Assembly (NCBI GenBank): GCA_041905525.1
Contig: JAYRKY010000001.1
Span: 124,001-188,000, forward strand
Direction of reading: 5' to 3'
Length of the DNA stretch: 64,000 nucleotides
Origin: SHVO01 sp041905525
GTDB taxonomy: Bacteria; Pseudomonadota; Alphaproteobacteria; Rhodospirillales; Rhodospirillaceae
Shown here: positions 8,254 to 16,459 of the stretch, piece after piece
Layout of the letters: each line of letters opens with the position of its first letter
Numbering within the stretch: the first letter of the stretch is position 1
Made by a program: the position numbers and the translations under genes
Notes under the pieces: model-generated
The model's input: only the letters and a program-made list of their open reading frames with translations
Told to the model about the DNA's origin: nothing
Databases searched by the model: none

Positions 8254-8972
8254 TAGGCGGATCCCCCATCCGAGTCCGTTTTTTTAATGCGGCGACGTAC
8301 GGCCATGCCAAGGAGCCCCACCCCCAAGATCAAGGCCGCGTTCGGCTCGGGTACGCGCACGGCAGTCTGTGCGGCAACCAGGCCAAGAAGTTTCAAGCTG
8401 CCCGAACCGCCGCTGCCGACGCGCTGCATGCGCAAGGTCGCGGTGTCGAGTTGTGCCAAGCTGAACGGCACGGCGAAATTGATCCGGAAGACGGCGATGT
8501 CCGGATAAAGGTTCGCGATGTTTCCCGGCGCGGCGGCGTTATAGATGCCGCCATTGATGCCGTTGTTGGTGCTGATCAGTTCTTCGACCTGCACGCCGCC
8601 GCCGGCGCCGCCGAAGCCTGTGTTGAAGGACATGCCGTAGCGCGAGCTAAGGTCGACGCCGTTCCCGGCGGTGACGCTCCAAGACGTGACCGACGGAAGA
8701 TTGGGAGTTGTCGAGAAGCCCCACCCGGTGATCGCGGCGCTGTTGACGCCCGTTCCGTTGTTCAATCGATTGGGCGACGTATTATCGATCGTGATGGTGA
8801 GCTGCGTGCTGTTGGTGTCGTCGAACATCAGGATCGCAGAGCCCGTGCCGCCGTTGCTCGTCCCGGAGAACGTCGCGGTCATCACAGACGCGCGCGCGGC
8901 GGGAATCGCCGCAGTGCAACAAGCTGCTACCAACAGTAGTAGACGCCACAACTTCAAAAGAAAAAGCCCCAT
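8253..8972 (-). CDS. PEP-CTERM sorting-domain protein
   Basis: A 239-residue exported protein. Residues 1-28 are a signal peptide ending ARAS. The central domain is Gly/Ser/Asn/Thr-rich and beta-like, low in Lys and Cys, as in many matrix proteins of this class. The tail is VRVPEPNAALILGVGLLGMA then VRRRIKK, a canonical PEP-CTERM signal that exosortase A would recognise and cut. I place the start at ATG 8972 because GAGGATC lies at correct spacing before it; a GTG one codon earlier would sit too close to that site. It is the first gene of the operon 8972 to 5078. Unlike five other PEP-CTERM genes here, I find no sigma-54 promoter in front of it. Confidence 0.85.
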   Translation of the reverse strand: MGLFLLKLWRLLLLVAACCTAAIPAARASVMTATFSGTSNGGTGSAILMFDDTNSTQLTITIDNTSPNRLNNGTGVNSAAITGWGFSTTPNLPSVTSWSVTAGNGVDLSSRYGMSFNTGFGGAGGGVQVEELISTNNGINGGIYNAAAPGNIANLYPDIAVFRINFAVPFSLAQLDTATLRMQRVGSGGSGSLKLLGLVAAQTAVRVPEPNAALILGVGLLGMAVRRRIKKTDSDGGSA

Positions 8973-8975
8973 CAC

Positions 8976-9296
8976 GATCCTCGCAACTCCAAGCCAACCG
9001 CCTGAAGTAGCGACCCCAGGAATTCACTATCGTATTAGTAGCGAAGTTAAAAGAGTCTTATCGGCCACAGCCAATAATTGTGGAGAACTCGGTTCGTGGG
9101 CGGACAATTTTCTATTCAAGGGCGGATAAAGATTGTTCTAATTTTATCGCTAGTTGAATTTGACATGGCACAACCGTTTCGGGCCTTACCAATGCAGCGG
9201 AAATGCTGCCACCGAGGGGCGGATTTGATCGTTGCGACCGCATACGTGTCGAATCGCATTAGTTGAATCACTTAGCAAGATTGGTCGCTCGAACGC
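8976..9296. other. intergenic region upstream of the PEP-CTERM operon
   Basis: This 320-base, relatively AT-rich stretch should carry the promoter of the minus-strand operon starting at 8972, and it follows the 3' end of the flippase gene at 9297. No clear -35/-10 pair stands out. At 9166-9181 on the plus strand there is TGGCACAACCGTTTCG, which shares its first ten bases with the sigma-54 promoter at 46721 but has a spoiled -12 element and points away from the operon. I see no convincing gene in it. Confidence 0.4.
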
Positions 9297-10874
9297 TCAG
9301 TCGGCGCGCTGAGAGCGATCCACGCGGCGGACTAGCGCAATAAGGGTCCGTTCCGCGCCTTGAGGGCGCCCGGCGCTGAACCACAGCAGCACTTGCGCCG
9401 CGCAGAAGACGGCGCCGCCCACGGCGATATCGCGGGCCAACTGGAACACCGGCCAGCCCGCGAAGGCCGGCATGTTCACGAGCGTCAACCACATGATGAG
9501 CGCGGCCGTGGCCGGACGCCACATCACCTGCCAAAGGTCCATGCGCCGCATCTGGCAGCCGCGCATGCCGAGCCACGAGATGAGCAGGAAGAAGACCGCC
9601 GCAACGGCCGTGCGGATGGCGGCGATGGCGACCAGATTTCCATGCTGTGCGGCGGCGATCAGGAAGGGAACGCCGACGACCAGTTGTCCCGCCGTCAAAA
9701 GGGCAAACAGGCGTTCGCGGCCGAGATTGTAGTACACGGCCATCCAGGTTCGCGTCATGGCCGCGAAGGCTCCAAAAATCGCCAGCCACTCAAAGAATAC
9801 AATGGAGGCTCGCCACTTCTCGCCGAAAACGGCCAGGACAAAGCTTCCAGCGACAGCGCTCATCCCAAAGCCGACGGGGAAACACACCAGAGCGACAAGA
9901 CCGAGGACACTCTTGATCGCATTTCTCAATTCCGCGGGGTCGTCGGCGATTTTCGCATAGGTGGGCATCAGGGCGCGCTCGAGCGGCCACGCCAGTTCCC
10001 GGGTCGGCATCGGCGCCGCTTGGGCCGCGATATAATAAGTGCCGACATCGACGGAATTTCCCACGCCTCCGATGATGAACTCGTCGGATCCGTCGATCGC
10101 CGACTGCGACACGCTCTGAAGAATGAACCACCGGCTTGAGCCCCACACGGACCGGAACTTCGTAAAACAAAATCGGGGCCGGTACTTGGACATGACGAAG
10201 CTCAAGATCACCGAGATCGCCGCGGAAAGCGGGGCTGCGATCGCCAGCGCGAGATAACTCCGCAACGTCAGCGCAAGAACCAGGGTGAATCCCAGCAGTG
10301 AGAGGCGGTGGACGACGCCGAACTGGAAGTCGCGCGCGAAGTTCAGGGTTTTCCGGAAATCAACGATGCCGACGTTCTGAAACCCGAGGATCGCCGGACG
10401 AAGCGCCAGTATGTACATCGCGGTTTCCACGCGCGGTTCCCGATAGTAAGCCGCCAACACAGGCGCGAGCCCTACCAGGCAGCACGACACCGCCAACCCG
10501 AACAAGACTTGCACGGTCCAGGCGGAATCATACGACTCGCGCGAGGCCTTTTGGTCGCGCAGCAAGGCGATGTCGATGTTTGGATCGCCCAGGGTCATCA
10601 GGAATTCGACGACCAGCGCCGACATGGCAAGAACACCGTAGTCGTCCGGGCTCAAAATACGCGCGACGATGATCGTGCTGATCAATCCGATGCAGCGCAT
10701 AAGCCAGCGCATGGCGATCATCCACGCCGCACCGCGTGCGATGTGGCGCCCGATGCCGCCTCCGCCAAGCGGCGGCGGATTTGCTGAAGCGTCTACGTGG
10801 GAATCCATCGGCCTACCCGGATTCTCGCTTTCCCTGATCTTTGTAGGCTGGGCCCGCGGCGTGTCCGCCGACAT
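9297..10874 (-). CDS. MOP-superfamily polysaccharide flippase (Wzx/WzxC-like)
   Basis: A 525-residue inner-membrane protein with about 12-14 hydrophobic helices, beginning after a polar N-terminus of about 45 residues. The segment GAAWMIAMRWLMRCIGLIST followed by ARILSPDDYGVLAMS is typical of lipopolysaccharide or EPS flippases, which turn lipid-linked oligosaccharide repeats across the membrane. The start at 10874 lies 5 bases after the stop of the 72-residue gene; an alternative ATG at 10808 would remove 22 polar residues and cannot be excluded. It is the last gene of the minus-strand group 13141-11098-10874. A second flippase of the same type lies at 30528 and keeps the same RSIGLIST/ARLLTPEDFG motif. 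Confidence 0.88.
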   Translation of the reverse strand: MSADTPRAQPTKIRESENPGRPMDSHVDASANPPPLGGGGIGRHIARGAAWMIAMRWLMRCIGLISTIIVARILSPDDYGVLAMSALVVEFLMTLGDPNIDIALLRDQKASRESYDSAWTVQVLFGLAVSCCLVGLAPVLAAYYREPRVETAMYILALRPAILGFQNVGIVDFRKTLNFARDFQFGVVHRLSLLGFTLVLALTLRSYLALAIAAPLSAAISVILSFVMSKYRPRFCFTKFRSVWGSSRWFILQSVSQSAIDGSDEFIIGGVGNSVDVGTYYIAAQAAPMPTRELAWPLERALMPTYAKIADDPAELRNAIKSVLGLVALVCFPVGFGMSAVAGSFVLAVFGEKWRASIVFFEWLAIFGAFAAMTRTWMAVYYNLGRERLFALLTAGQLVVGVPFLIAAAQHGNLVAIAAIRTAVAAVFFLLISWLGMRGCQMRRMDLWQVMWRPATAALIMWLTLVNMPAFAGWPVFQLARDIAVGGAVFCAAQVLLWFSAGRPQGAERTLIALVRRVDRSQRAD

Positions 10875-10879
10875 TCTCG

Positions 10880-11098
10880 TCAGACGACCGTGGACGGAGG
10901 GCCTGAAGTGCCTGCGCGTTCAATCTTCCCATTGTCCGCGGGCGGAAGGGGCGCGGTGGCCGCCGCCTCTTTGCGCCGGCGCCCGCGCGTGTTTGTGTCC
11001 GGTTGGTCAGCCGACAGCTGACGAGTCTCTTCTTGAATGGCGCGAAAACAGGCGATGACGACGGCCGCCATCGCAAAAAGAAAAAGTAGACCGTCCAT
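10880..11098 (-). CDS. 72-residue small membrane protein, unknown
   Basis: A short gene between the Tat-exported paralogue (ends 11120) and the flippase (starts 10874), all on one strand with gaps of 21 and 5 bases. It begins MDGLLFLFAMAAVVIACFRA, a single N-terminal transmembrane helix, and continues as a polar Arg/Lys/Pro/Ala-rich tail. I do not recognise a family. Tight packing in an operon and a helix placed right at the start codon make it more likely real than a chance frame. It could be an accessory subunit of the flippase or a membrane anchor for the Tat protein; both are guesses. Confidence 0.5.
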   Translation of the reverse strand: MDGLLFLFAMAAVVIACFRAIQEETRQLSADQPDTNTRGRRRKEAAATAPLPPADNGKIERAGTSGPPSTVV

Positions 11099-11119
11099 CG
11101 GTCGGCTCCGCGCTAAGGC

Positions 11120-13141
11120 CTAGGTGCCGATCCGCCACTTATAAGCGGTCGTCCAATTCTTCTGTTTGAGCTGCTGGGTCGCCCAGGCGAACGCGTCGTC
11201 GACGTTCGCGAGTTTGGCCTGCCTGACGATCGCAAGCGCGCCTCGCGTATAGGCGAGATACGTCATGTCGGACTCTTGCCACGTCTGCCCGTCGCCGGCG
11301 GAAAGCTTCATCAGAGAGCTTGTGACTTCCCATGCCTCGCGCCAATCCGCAACGATCGGCGCATTTGTCGTCCGGCGGACGACAAGGCGATACGGTGTGG
11401 AGTAGGACCGAGGCCAGCCACTTGTGCCGCTGGTGCGAGCCAGTGTGCTGCCAAACTTCCAATCGAAAATGGTCTGCCAGTTGCTGTAGCCCATCAACAG
11501 CATCCACGCGAGCACGGCTGCAACGAACTCGTCCTGCCAGGGATCGAGCCAAGTGCCCGCTTCCAAAGGCGGTTCGGCCCGGCTGTTAACAATCGCCGTC
11601 AGGCTGCGGAAGCGCACGGCCACAGGGTCCGTGCTATTGACGAATTCGTCTTCGAGATAGACGCGGTAGCGTTCCAGGAAGTTTTGCCAATAGCTTTGCG
11701 GCAGCAGCCATTTAGGCACTTGGACCGGAGTGACCTTTGCGGCCTGGGCCAAGCTTCGCAGATTCCAGGCCAGCGAACGGGTTTGCGGAATCGACGGGCG
11801 ATAGGCGTACGGCAGGCAGCCCCAATTCCAATTCGCCTGAAACTGCAGCTCTTCAAGGAAGTACGGGTCGCCGGTGAGAAGGAACGGAAGGTAGGCGACG
11901 GCCGGCTGGTGTGCGCTGTCGATCGTGACCGGCGATTCAGGGGCCAGGATGTGCGGGGAGCCACGCCGCGAGTCGTAATACCAACTCGCGTTTGGATACT
12001 CGAGAAAGCTGATCGGCGCGCCGGTCTGCTCGTCGCGCATGTGCCAAGGCATTGTTCCGGCGGCTTCAGCCTGCGCCTTCGTCGCGGCAAGCGCGTCGGC
12101 ACCTTCGGTGCACACAAAGAGCGCCTGACGTTCCGTCAGCAGCCCGATGTCCTCGCGCTCGCCGGTGGTGGGCTGATAGGCGGTCAGACCTGCCAGTCCC
12201 ATGATTTTGTAAGTGTAGGGACTCTCCACCGTCGCGGCCGTCGCTTCCACGGCCGCCGCGCGCTCCCGCACCGGCGCGGTGCTGGCGGTGGTCGCAGGCG
12301 CTTCTGCCGCGGCGCGCGCACTCTGCAGACCGAAGAAATTGCTGAAGTCGAAGGGGAAGGTGAGGTTCGAGAAAAATGGGTCGGGCTGCGCCGGTGCGGC
12401 CGGCTGCGACGGCGCGGCCGGGGCTGCAGGCTCCGACGGGGCTGCAGGTTGCGACGGCGCTTCGGGCGCCGGCTGCACGCTCACCTCCGGCGGCGGGGGC
12501 TCGACTTTTGTAAACGCGCCGGTGTTCGGCGTCGTCGTGTCTGTCGTTGTTCCACCTGTCGTTCCGCCCGTGGAGCCGCCCGTGCTTTGCGTTGGAGGAG
12601 GCGCCGGCGGCGGAGGCGGGGGCACCGCCGAGCGATCGTACGCGGGCAGAAGACCTTTTTTGATGAGATCGTCGACGTTGGCGATGATCGGTCGGGGCGC
12701 CGACTGCCAGCGCCACCGCGAAAACCAATAATGTTCAGGGACCTGAACAGAGGCCAGTTCATTCAGGCCGCGGGAGATGGTCGCGGTATAAGCGCCAAGA
12801 TGCGCCGGCGTCGGGCCGAAGAGACGTCCAAGTTCGAAGACCACTTCGACGCGCTCCGAGTCCCGGTCGGGACGGAAATATACGACAAGCTCGGTGCCGG
12901 GCGCGGTTGCGCGGACGCAGCGTTGAGTGAATCCGCCGACGTCGGAGACATAGTCGCCGAGATCGAGACCGTCCCTTTCCCGGAAGATGAACTGCTTGTC
13001 TCCCAAGGCGACGGTAACCGAGAGAAGCGAAGCGGCTTGTGCGCCCGCCGGACGAACCGCGGATGCGACCGTGGCCGCTGCGCTTAATCCGAGAAACAGC
13101 CGACGATCTACGTCAGCGCGACGATTAACAATTCGGCTCAA
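11120..13141 (-). CDS. Tat-exported protein of unknown function (paralogue 2)
   Basis: A 673-residue paralogue of the protein at 6265. The N-terminus has a twin-arginine signal, DRRLFLGLSAAATVASAVRP. The shared N-domain (about 45-165) includes YVSDVGGFTQRCVRA, FELGRLFGPTPAHLGAY and HYWFSRWRWQSAPRPII. A long Pro/Thr/Ala linker (about 170-260) is much larger than in paralogue 1. The helical domain keeps DSAHQPAVAYLPFLLTGDPY, FQANWNWGCLPYAYR, KWLLPQSYWQNFLERY and WQTIFDWKFGSTLART. Start is TTG at 13141 behind GGGGA. It heads the group with the 72-residue protein and the flippase. Function unknown; conservation of two copies, each with polysaccharide genes, argues for a role in EPS assembly or modification outside the cytoplasm. 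Confidence 0.75.
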   Translation of the reverse strand: MSRIVNRRADVDRRLFLGLSAAATVASAVRPAGAQAASLLSVTVALGDKQFIFRERDGLDLGDYVSDVGGFTQRCVRATAPGTELVVYFRPDRDSERVEVVFELGRLFGPTPAHLGAYTATISRGLNELASVQVPEHYWFSRWRWQSAPRPIIANVDDLIKKGLLPAYDRSAVPPPPPPAPPPTQSTGGSTGGTTGGTTTDTTTPNTGAFTKVEPPPPEVSVQPAPEAPSQPAAPSEPAAPAAPSQPAAPAQPDPFFSNLTFPFDFSNFFGLQSARAAAEAPATTASTAPVRERAAAVEATAATVESPYTYKIMGLAGLTAYQPTTGEREDIGLLTERQALFVCTEGADALAATKAQAEAAGTMPWHMRDEQTGAPISFLEYPNASWYYDSRRGSPHILAPESPVTIDSAHQPAVAYLPFLLTGDPYFLEELQFQANWNWGCLPYAYRPSIPQTRSLAWNLRSLAQAAKVTPVQVPKWLLPQSYWQNFLERYRVYLEDEFVNSTDPVAVRFRSLTAIVNSRAEPPLEAGTWLDPWQDEFVAAVLAWMLLMGYSNWQTIFDWKFGSTLARTSGTSGWPRSYSTPYRLVVRRTTNAPIVADWREAWEVTSSLMKLSAGDGQTWQESDMTYLAYTRGALAIVRQAKLANVDDAFAWATQQLKQKNWTTAYKWRIGT

Positions 13142-13259
13142 ACGAATCCCCTGGGGTGCCCCGCCTGAGACATGCGGCTCAAGCTTCCGGAAGATACAGT
13201 CCGCGCTTCAAATGTGGCAATTAATAGTTGATGAACCTGGGTTCACCACCACGACCAGG

Positions 13260-14426
13260 CTATTTCGAGCCGCTACCGTGGCGCATTTCGCCGGCACGTT
13301 TCGCGATCAGTGATGCATTTCCATCCCAGGTCAGGTCCCGGTCCCGAACAGTCGCGAGCGCGCCCTGCCCTAAACGTGCTGCAAGCCCTGGCTCGGTGAT
13401 CAGGCGGCGCAGGGCGACCGCAAAACTGTCCCAGTCGCCGGGCGTGAACATCAAGGCGTTCACGCCGTCCTCGAGGATTTCGCACACATTCGGTTGGGTC
13501 GGGGCAACGATCGCGCGGCCCTGTCCCATGTATTCGAACAGCTTGAGGGGCGAGGCGTAAGCCGTCGCCTTCGGCTGCAGCGCGATATCGAATGCCGCGA
13601 TCATGCCCGGCATTTCCGCGCGGGGGACGACGCCCGTGACCGTCACGCGCTCGGAAAGCCCCAGCTCGCGCGCGCTCTGCTCGAAACCCGCGCGCGCCGG
13701 TCCGTCCCCGACTACGAGGAAATGTAAGTCGGCTTCGTCACGCAGCAGCTTCATCACGTCCAGAACCACCGGCAGGCCGTGCCAGTCCCGCAGAAATCCT
13801 GAAAACCCGATGACCTTCCTTGTGCCGAGCCCGTAGCGTCGGCGCACCGGTTCACCATCAATGTCCGGCGCGAATTGGCGTTGGTTGACGCCATTGTGCA
13901 ACACAACGATACGCTCGCGCGGAACTCCGGCGGCTTCGACCTCCTGCGCCAGCACCTCGGTCACGGGAAGCGCCAAGTCGGCGTAGCGCCACACACGCCG
14001 TTCGCACCAGCCGGCGAAGCGCGCCAGACTCAAACCGGAATTCTCGCGCCGTTCGCGCGCGAGCGGTGCGTTGATCTCCAACACGAACGGTACGCCGGTC
14101 AGGCGCTTGAGCCAAACGCCGGCCATCAAGAAGAGGTTATAGCGTTCATAGAGAAAGTCCGGCTGCACGCGGCGATAAGCGCCCCACAACCGCCGGAAGG
14201 CCACGGCCGAGTAGGCCCACTCCAGTATCTCCGCCAGAGCGCGCGGCAACGCGGCGCGCAGACGCGTGGAGAAGCCGCCGTCCGACCCGAACTCCGCTTC
14301 GGCGTGCGCGGTGGGACCTGCCACCTCGACGGTATGCCCAAGACGCCGGAACGCGGCGATAAGTTCGTCGATATGGACGTTCTGTCCGTCCTTCGAGAGC
14401 GTGCGGTGGTGATATAGAATCTTCAT
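13260..14426 (-). CDS. glycosyltransferase family 4
   Basis: A 388-residue GT-B enzyme. It starts MKILYHHRTLSKDGQNVHID and contains YERYNLFLMAGVWLKRLTGV and LEINAPLARERRE in the acceptor domain, VVLHNGVNQRQFAPD at the domain boundary, KVIGFSGFLRDWHGLPVVLD at the start of the donor domain and ALQPKATAYASPLKLFEYMG as the donor-binding loop. The start is ATG 14426, forming an ATGA overlap with the stop of the upstream acyltransferase gene; the open frame runs 36 codons further but inside that gene. The pairing shows one operon. It would add one sugar to the EPS repeat; the linkage is unknown. Confidence 0.88.
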   Translation of the reverse strand: MKILYHHRTLSKDGQNVHIDELIAAFRRLGHTVEVAGPTAHAEAEFGSDGGFSTRLRAALPRALAEILEWAYSAVAFRRLWGAYRRVQPDFLYERYNLFLMAGVWLKRLTGVPFVLEINAPLARERRENSGLSLARFAGWCERRVWRYADLALPVTEVLAQEVEAAGVPRERIVVLHNGVNQRQFAPDIDGEPVRRRYGLGTRKVIGFSGFLRDWHGLPVVLDVMKLLRDEADLHFLVVGDGPARAGFEQSARELGLSERVTVTGVVPRAEMPGMIAAFDIALQPKATAYASPLKLFEYMGQGRAIVAPTQPNVCEILEDGVNALMFTPGDWDSFAVALRRLITEPGLAARLGQGALATVRDRDLTWDGNASLIAKRAGEMRHGSGSK

Positions 14427-15583
14427 CGTGATGACCTGATGACGGACCGCACGAACCGGCGCGCGGATTGTCCCATTCGCCACACCATGTCCTGAGCACG
14501 AGAGACCGCATCGGTGCGTCTTAGCATCAGCCAATAGAGGTCTTCGGTCGACGGGCCAAGCGACGTTTTGTATTGCGCATCGCCGGCCATGAAATGATAC
14601 CCGCTCATTCCGGCCGCAATATAGTGCTGAGCCGCGACCATATGGCTGACAAGCCCGGGCTTCGCGCGGTTGTCGCTCTCATAGGCAAAGCCGTTCAAAT
14701 AACTGTACACGTCGCGGCCGTAGCGGAAGTTGAGAAGAATTCCGATGGTGGTCGTGCCTGCCGATATGCGCAGAAGGTCCACGCCCGTTTCGCTGGGCGC
14801 TGCGTCGCTCGGCGCCAATAGCGCTTCGACGAAGCCACTAAAAAAGGGCGTGGTGAATGCGCCCGCGTGGCCCTTGCGCTCGCGCCAGCGCGCCTCATGA
14901 AGCGTCCGCAACTCGGCGAGATCGTCGGCGCGTTGTTGCGCGTTAGCCGCAACTCTGACGTGAAGCGGCCCATTCCGCTCAGCGTGCCGTGCGGCCCGGC
15001 GGATCTGTTGGCGCGTGTTGCGACCCAGGAGCTGGAGAGCGCCGTCCTGTGTGCGCGGCGCGGCGGCCAAGTCGAGACGCCGGCACACGGCATGCTGAAG
15101 CAATCGATGCGGGATGCCCGCAGTCTGGATGTCGTCAAAGGTCGGCTGCTCAGCGCCCGCGATCATGAGCGAGCGCCATGCCCAGGGACCGGATCCGAAC
15201 TCCTGCCCTCCGAGCGCTGCGAAGATGCCCCGCCGGATGGCGCCCGCGTCCGTGCGGTCGACGAGAAAGCCATTGTATTCAATGAAGATAGAGTCGAGAT
15301 CCGGGTGGCCCGTCTGATTCAAATAAACACGGCCCTCGCCGCTTCCGGGTCCCCTGGAAAGCACCGCCAGTCCAACAAGGACCCCATCTCTCTCGGCCTC
15401 CAAAAGTCCGACGCCACCATCTAACCGGTTGCTCGCGTGAAGGGCGTGCAGCCAAGCGCCGATCCAGCGCCACGACGTGAAGAAGGAGGCGTCCGCCCGC
15501 TGCTCAAGCGCGCGCCAGCGCGGCTCAACATCGCCGGGCGAAACAATCTTGGAGACGCGGACCTGGAGCTGGGTGACTGTCAT
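14423..15583 (-). CDS. GNAT/FemAB-type acyltransferase (CelD/BioF2-like)
   Basis: A 386-residue protein with the double-GNAT layout of CelD-like acetyltransferases found in cellulose and EPS clusters: FFTSWRWIGAWLHAL near residue 35, NTRQQIRRAARHAER near residue 190, EARWRERKGHAGAF, and the conserved end YEIAAGMSGYHF-type segment (AAGMSGYHFMAGDAQYKTSL). The last motif, with a short spacer and a K before TSL, matches the acyl-donor domain. It probably acylates a saccharide or transfers an amino acid. It is the first gene of a two-gene operon with the GT4 and divergent from the export gene at 15818. The window has two relatives (22436 and 45463). Confidence 0.75.
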   Translation of the reverse strand: MTVTQLQVRVSKIVSPGDVEPRWRALEQRADASFFTSWRWIGAWLHALHASNRLDGGVGLLEAERDGVLVGLAVLSRGPGSGEGRVYLNQTGHPDLDSIFIEYNGFLVDRTDAGAIRRGIFAALGGQEFGSGPWAWRSLMIAGAEQPTFDDIQTAGIPHRLLQHAVCRRLDLAAAPRTQDGALQLLGRNTRQQIRRAARHAERNGPLHVRVAANAQQRADDLAELRTLHEARWRERKGHAGAFTTPFFSGFVEALLAPSDAAPSETGVDLLRISAGTTTIGILLNFRYGRDVYSYLNGFAYESDNRAKPGLVSHMVAAQHYIAAGMSGYHFMAGDAQYKTSLGPSTEDLYWLMLRRTDAVSRAQDMVWRMGQSARRFVRSVIRSSR

Positions 15584-15817
15584 GCCTGGGAGGGCCGTGC
15601 AAATGACGGAATGTCACAGGCCGATCAGGATTTTGCGGGCTTCCCGGGGGCGATGCAACCGTCCTATTCGGCCGTCCAAAAACGTCGAAGACCCGCGACC
15701 CGAGAGCGATTGCAACATCTCCCCTCAGCCTATTGCCAACCTGCCTGTTTGCCGGTACTCCAAGCCGAATTGGGGCGATGCTGGAACAGAAATCCGGCGG
15801 CGCGGGGCAACGGATCA

Positions 15818-16447
15818 ATGAAACGTACAGTCGGCAACTGGCGTCGTGCGCCATGGCTTCTCTTGGCGCTGTTCCTGACGGCGTGTTCGAGCCTCAAAGA
15901 GGCTCCGCTTGAACCCGCCGAGCCCGATCTGGCCGAGGAGCAAAGCGCCTACCTCATCGGTCCGACGGACAAGCTTCAGATCTTCGTGTGGCAACAGCAG
16001 GAGTTGTCCAGCAACGTCATCGTCAGGCCGGACGGCAAAATTTCCGTTCCGCTGATCGACGACATGCAGGCGGCGGGCAAGACACCTTCGCAACTGGCGA
16101 AGGATATCGCCGGGGTCCTCGGCGAGTATGTCCAGGATCCACGGGTGACCGTGCTGGTGACGGACTTCGTCGGACCGTTCAATCAGCAGATCCGCGTCGT
16201 GGGCGAAGCCGCCCGGCCGCAGGCCATCGCATTTCGCCGCAACATGACGGTGCTCGATGTCATGATTCAAGTCGGCGGCCTCACCGAGTTCGCCGCGGGC
16301 AATCGCGCCGTCATCGTGCGCAGGAACGGCAAGGCGCAGACCAGCTATCGCGTTCGCATCGACGATTTGCTCAAAGACGGCGATGTGACCGCGAACGTCT
16401 ATGTGCTTCCCGGCGACGTGATCATCATCCCGCAAACGATCTTCTAG
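15818..16447 (+). CDS. XrtA/PEP-CTERM polysaccharide export lipoprotein
   Basis: A 209-residue outer-membrane/periplasmic export protein of the Wza class. The signal ends with a lipobox, LFLTACSS, so Cys is lipidated. The poly-export domain starts IGPTDKLQIFVWQQQELSS and the SLBB-type repeat contains VGEAARPQAIAFRRNMTVLD and ends VLPGDVIIIPQTIF. It is shorter than Wza, as is usual for the exosortase-linked family. The start is ATG 15818, chosen because it begins a proper lipoprotein signal; the frame is open far upstream but that part is not signal-like. It begins the plus-strand operon that runs to 23473 and acts with the Wzz and kinase genes that follow. Confidence 0.88.
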   Translation: MKRTVGNWRRAPWLLLALFLTACSSLKEAPLEPAEPDLAEEQSAYLIGPTDKLQIFVWQQQELSSNVIVRPDGKISVPLIDDMQAAGKTPSQLAKDIAGVLGEYVQDPRVTVLVTDFVGPFNQQIRVVGEAARPQAIAFRRNMTVLDVMIQVGGLTEFAAGNRAVIVRRNGKAQTSYRVRIDDLLKDGDVTANVYVLPGDVIIIPQTIF

Positions 16448-16459
16448 CGGACACCGGCA

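Noticed and set aside
9078..9266. 62-codon plus-strand frame in the gap after the PEP-CTERM operon
   Set aside because: No ribosome site, no neighbours on that strand and no motif.
11276..13087. 603-codon plus-strand open frame
   Set aside because: It lies antisense to the Tat-exported paralogue, and its translation is low-complexity Arg/Cys-rich without any domain.
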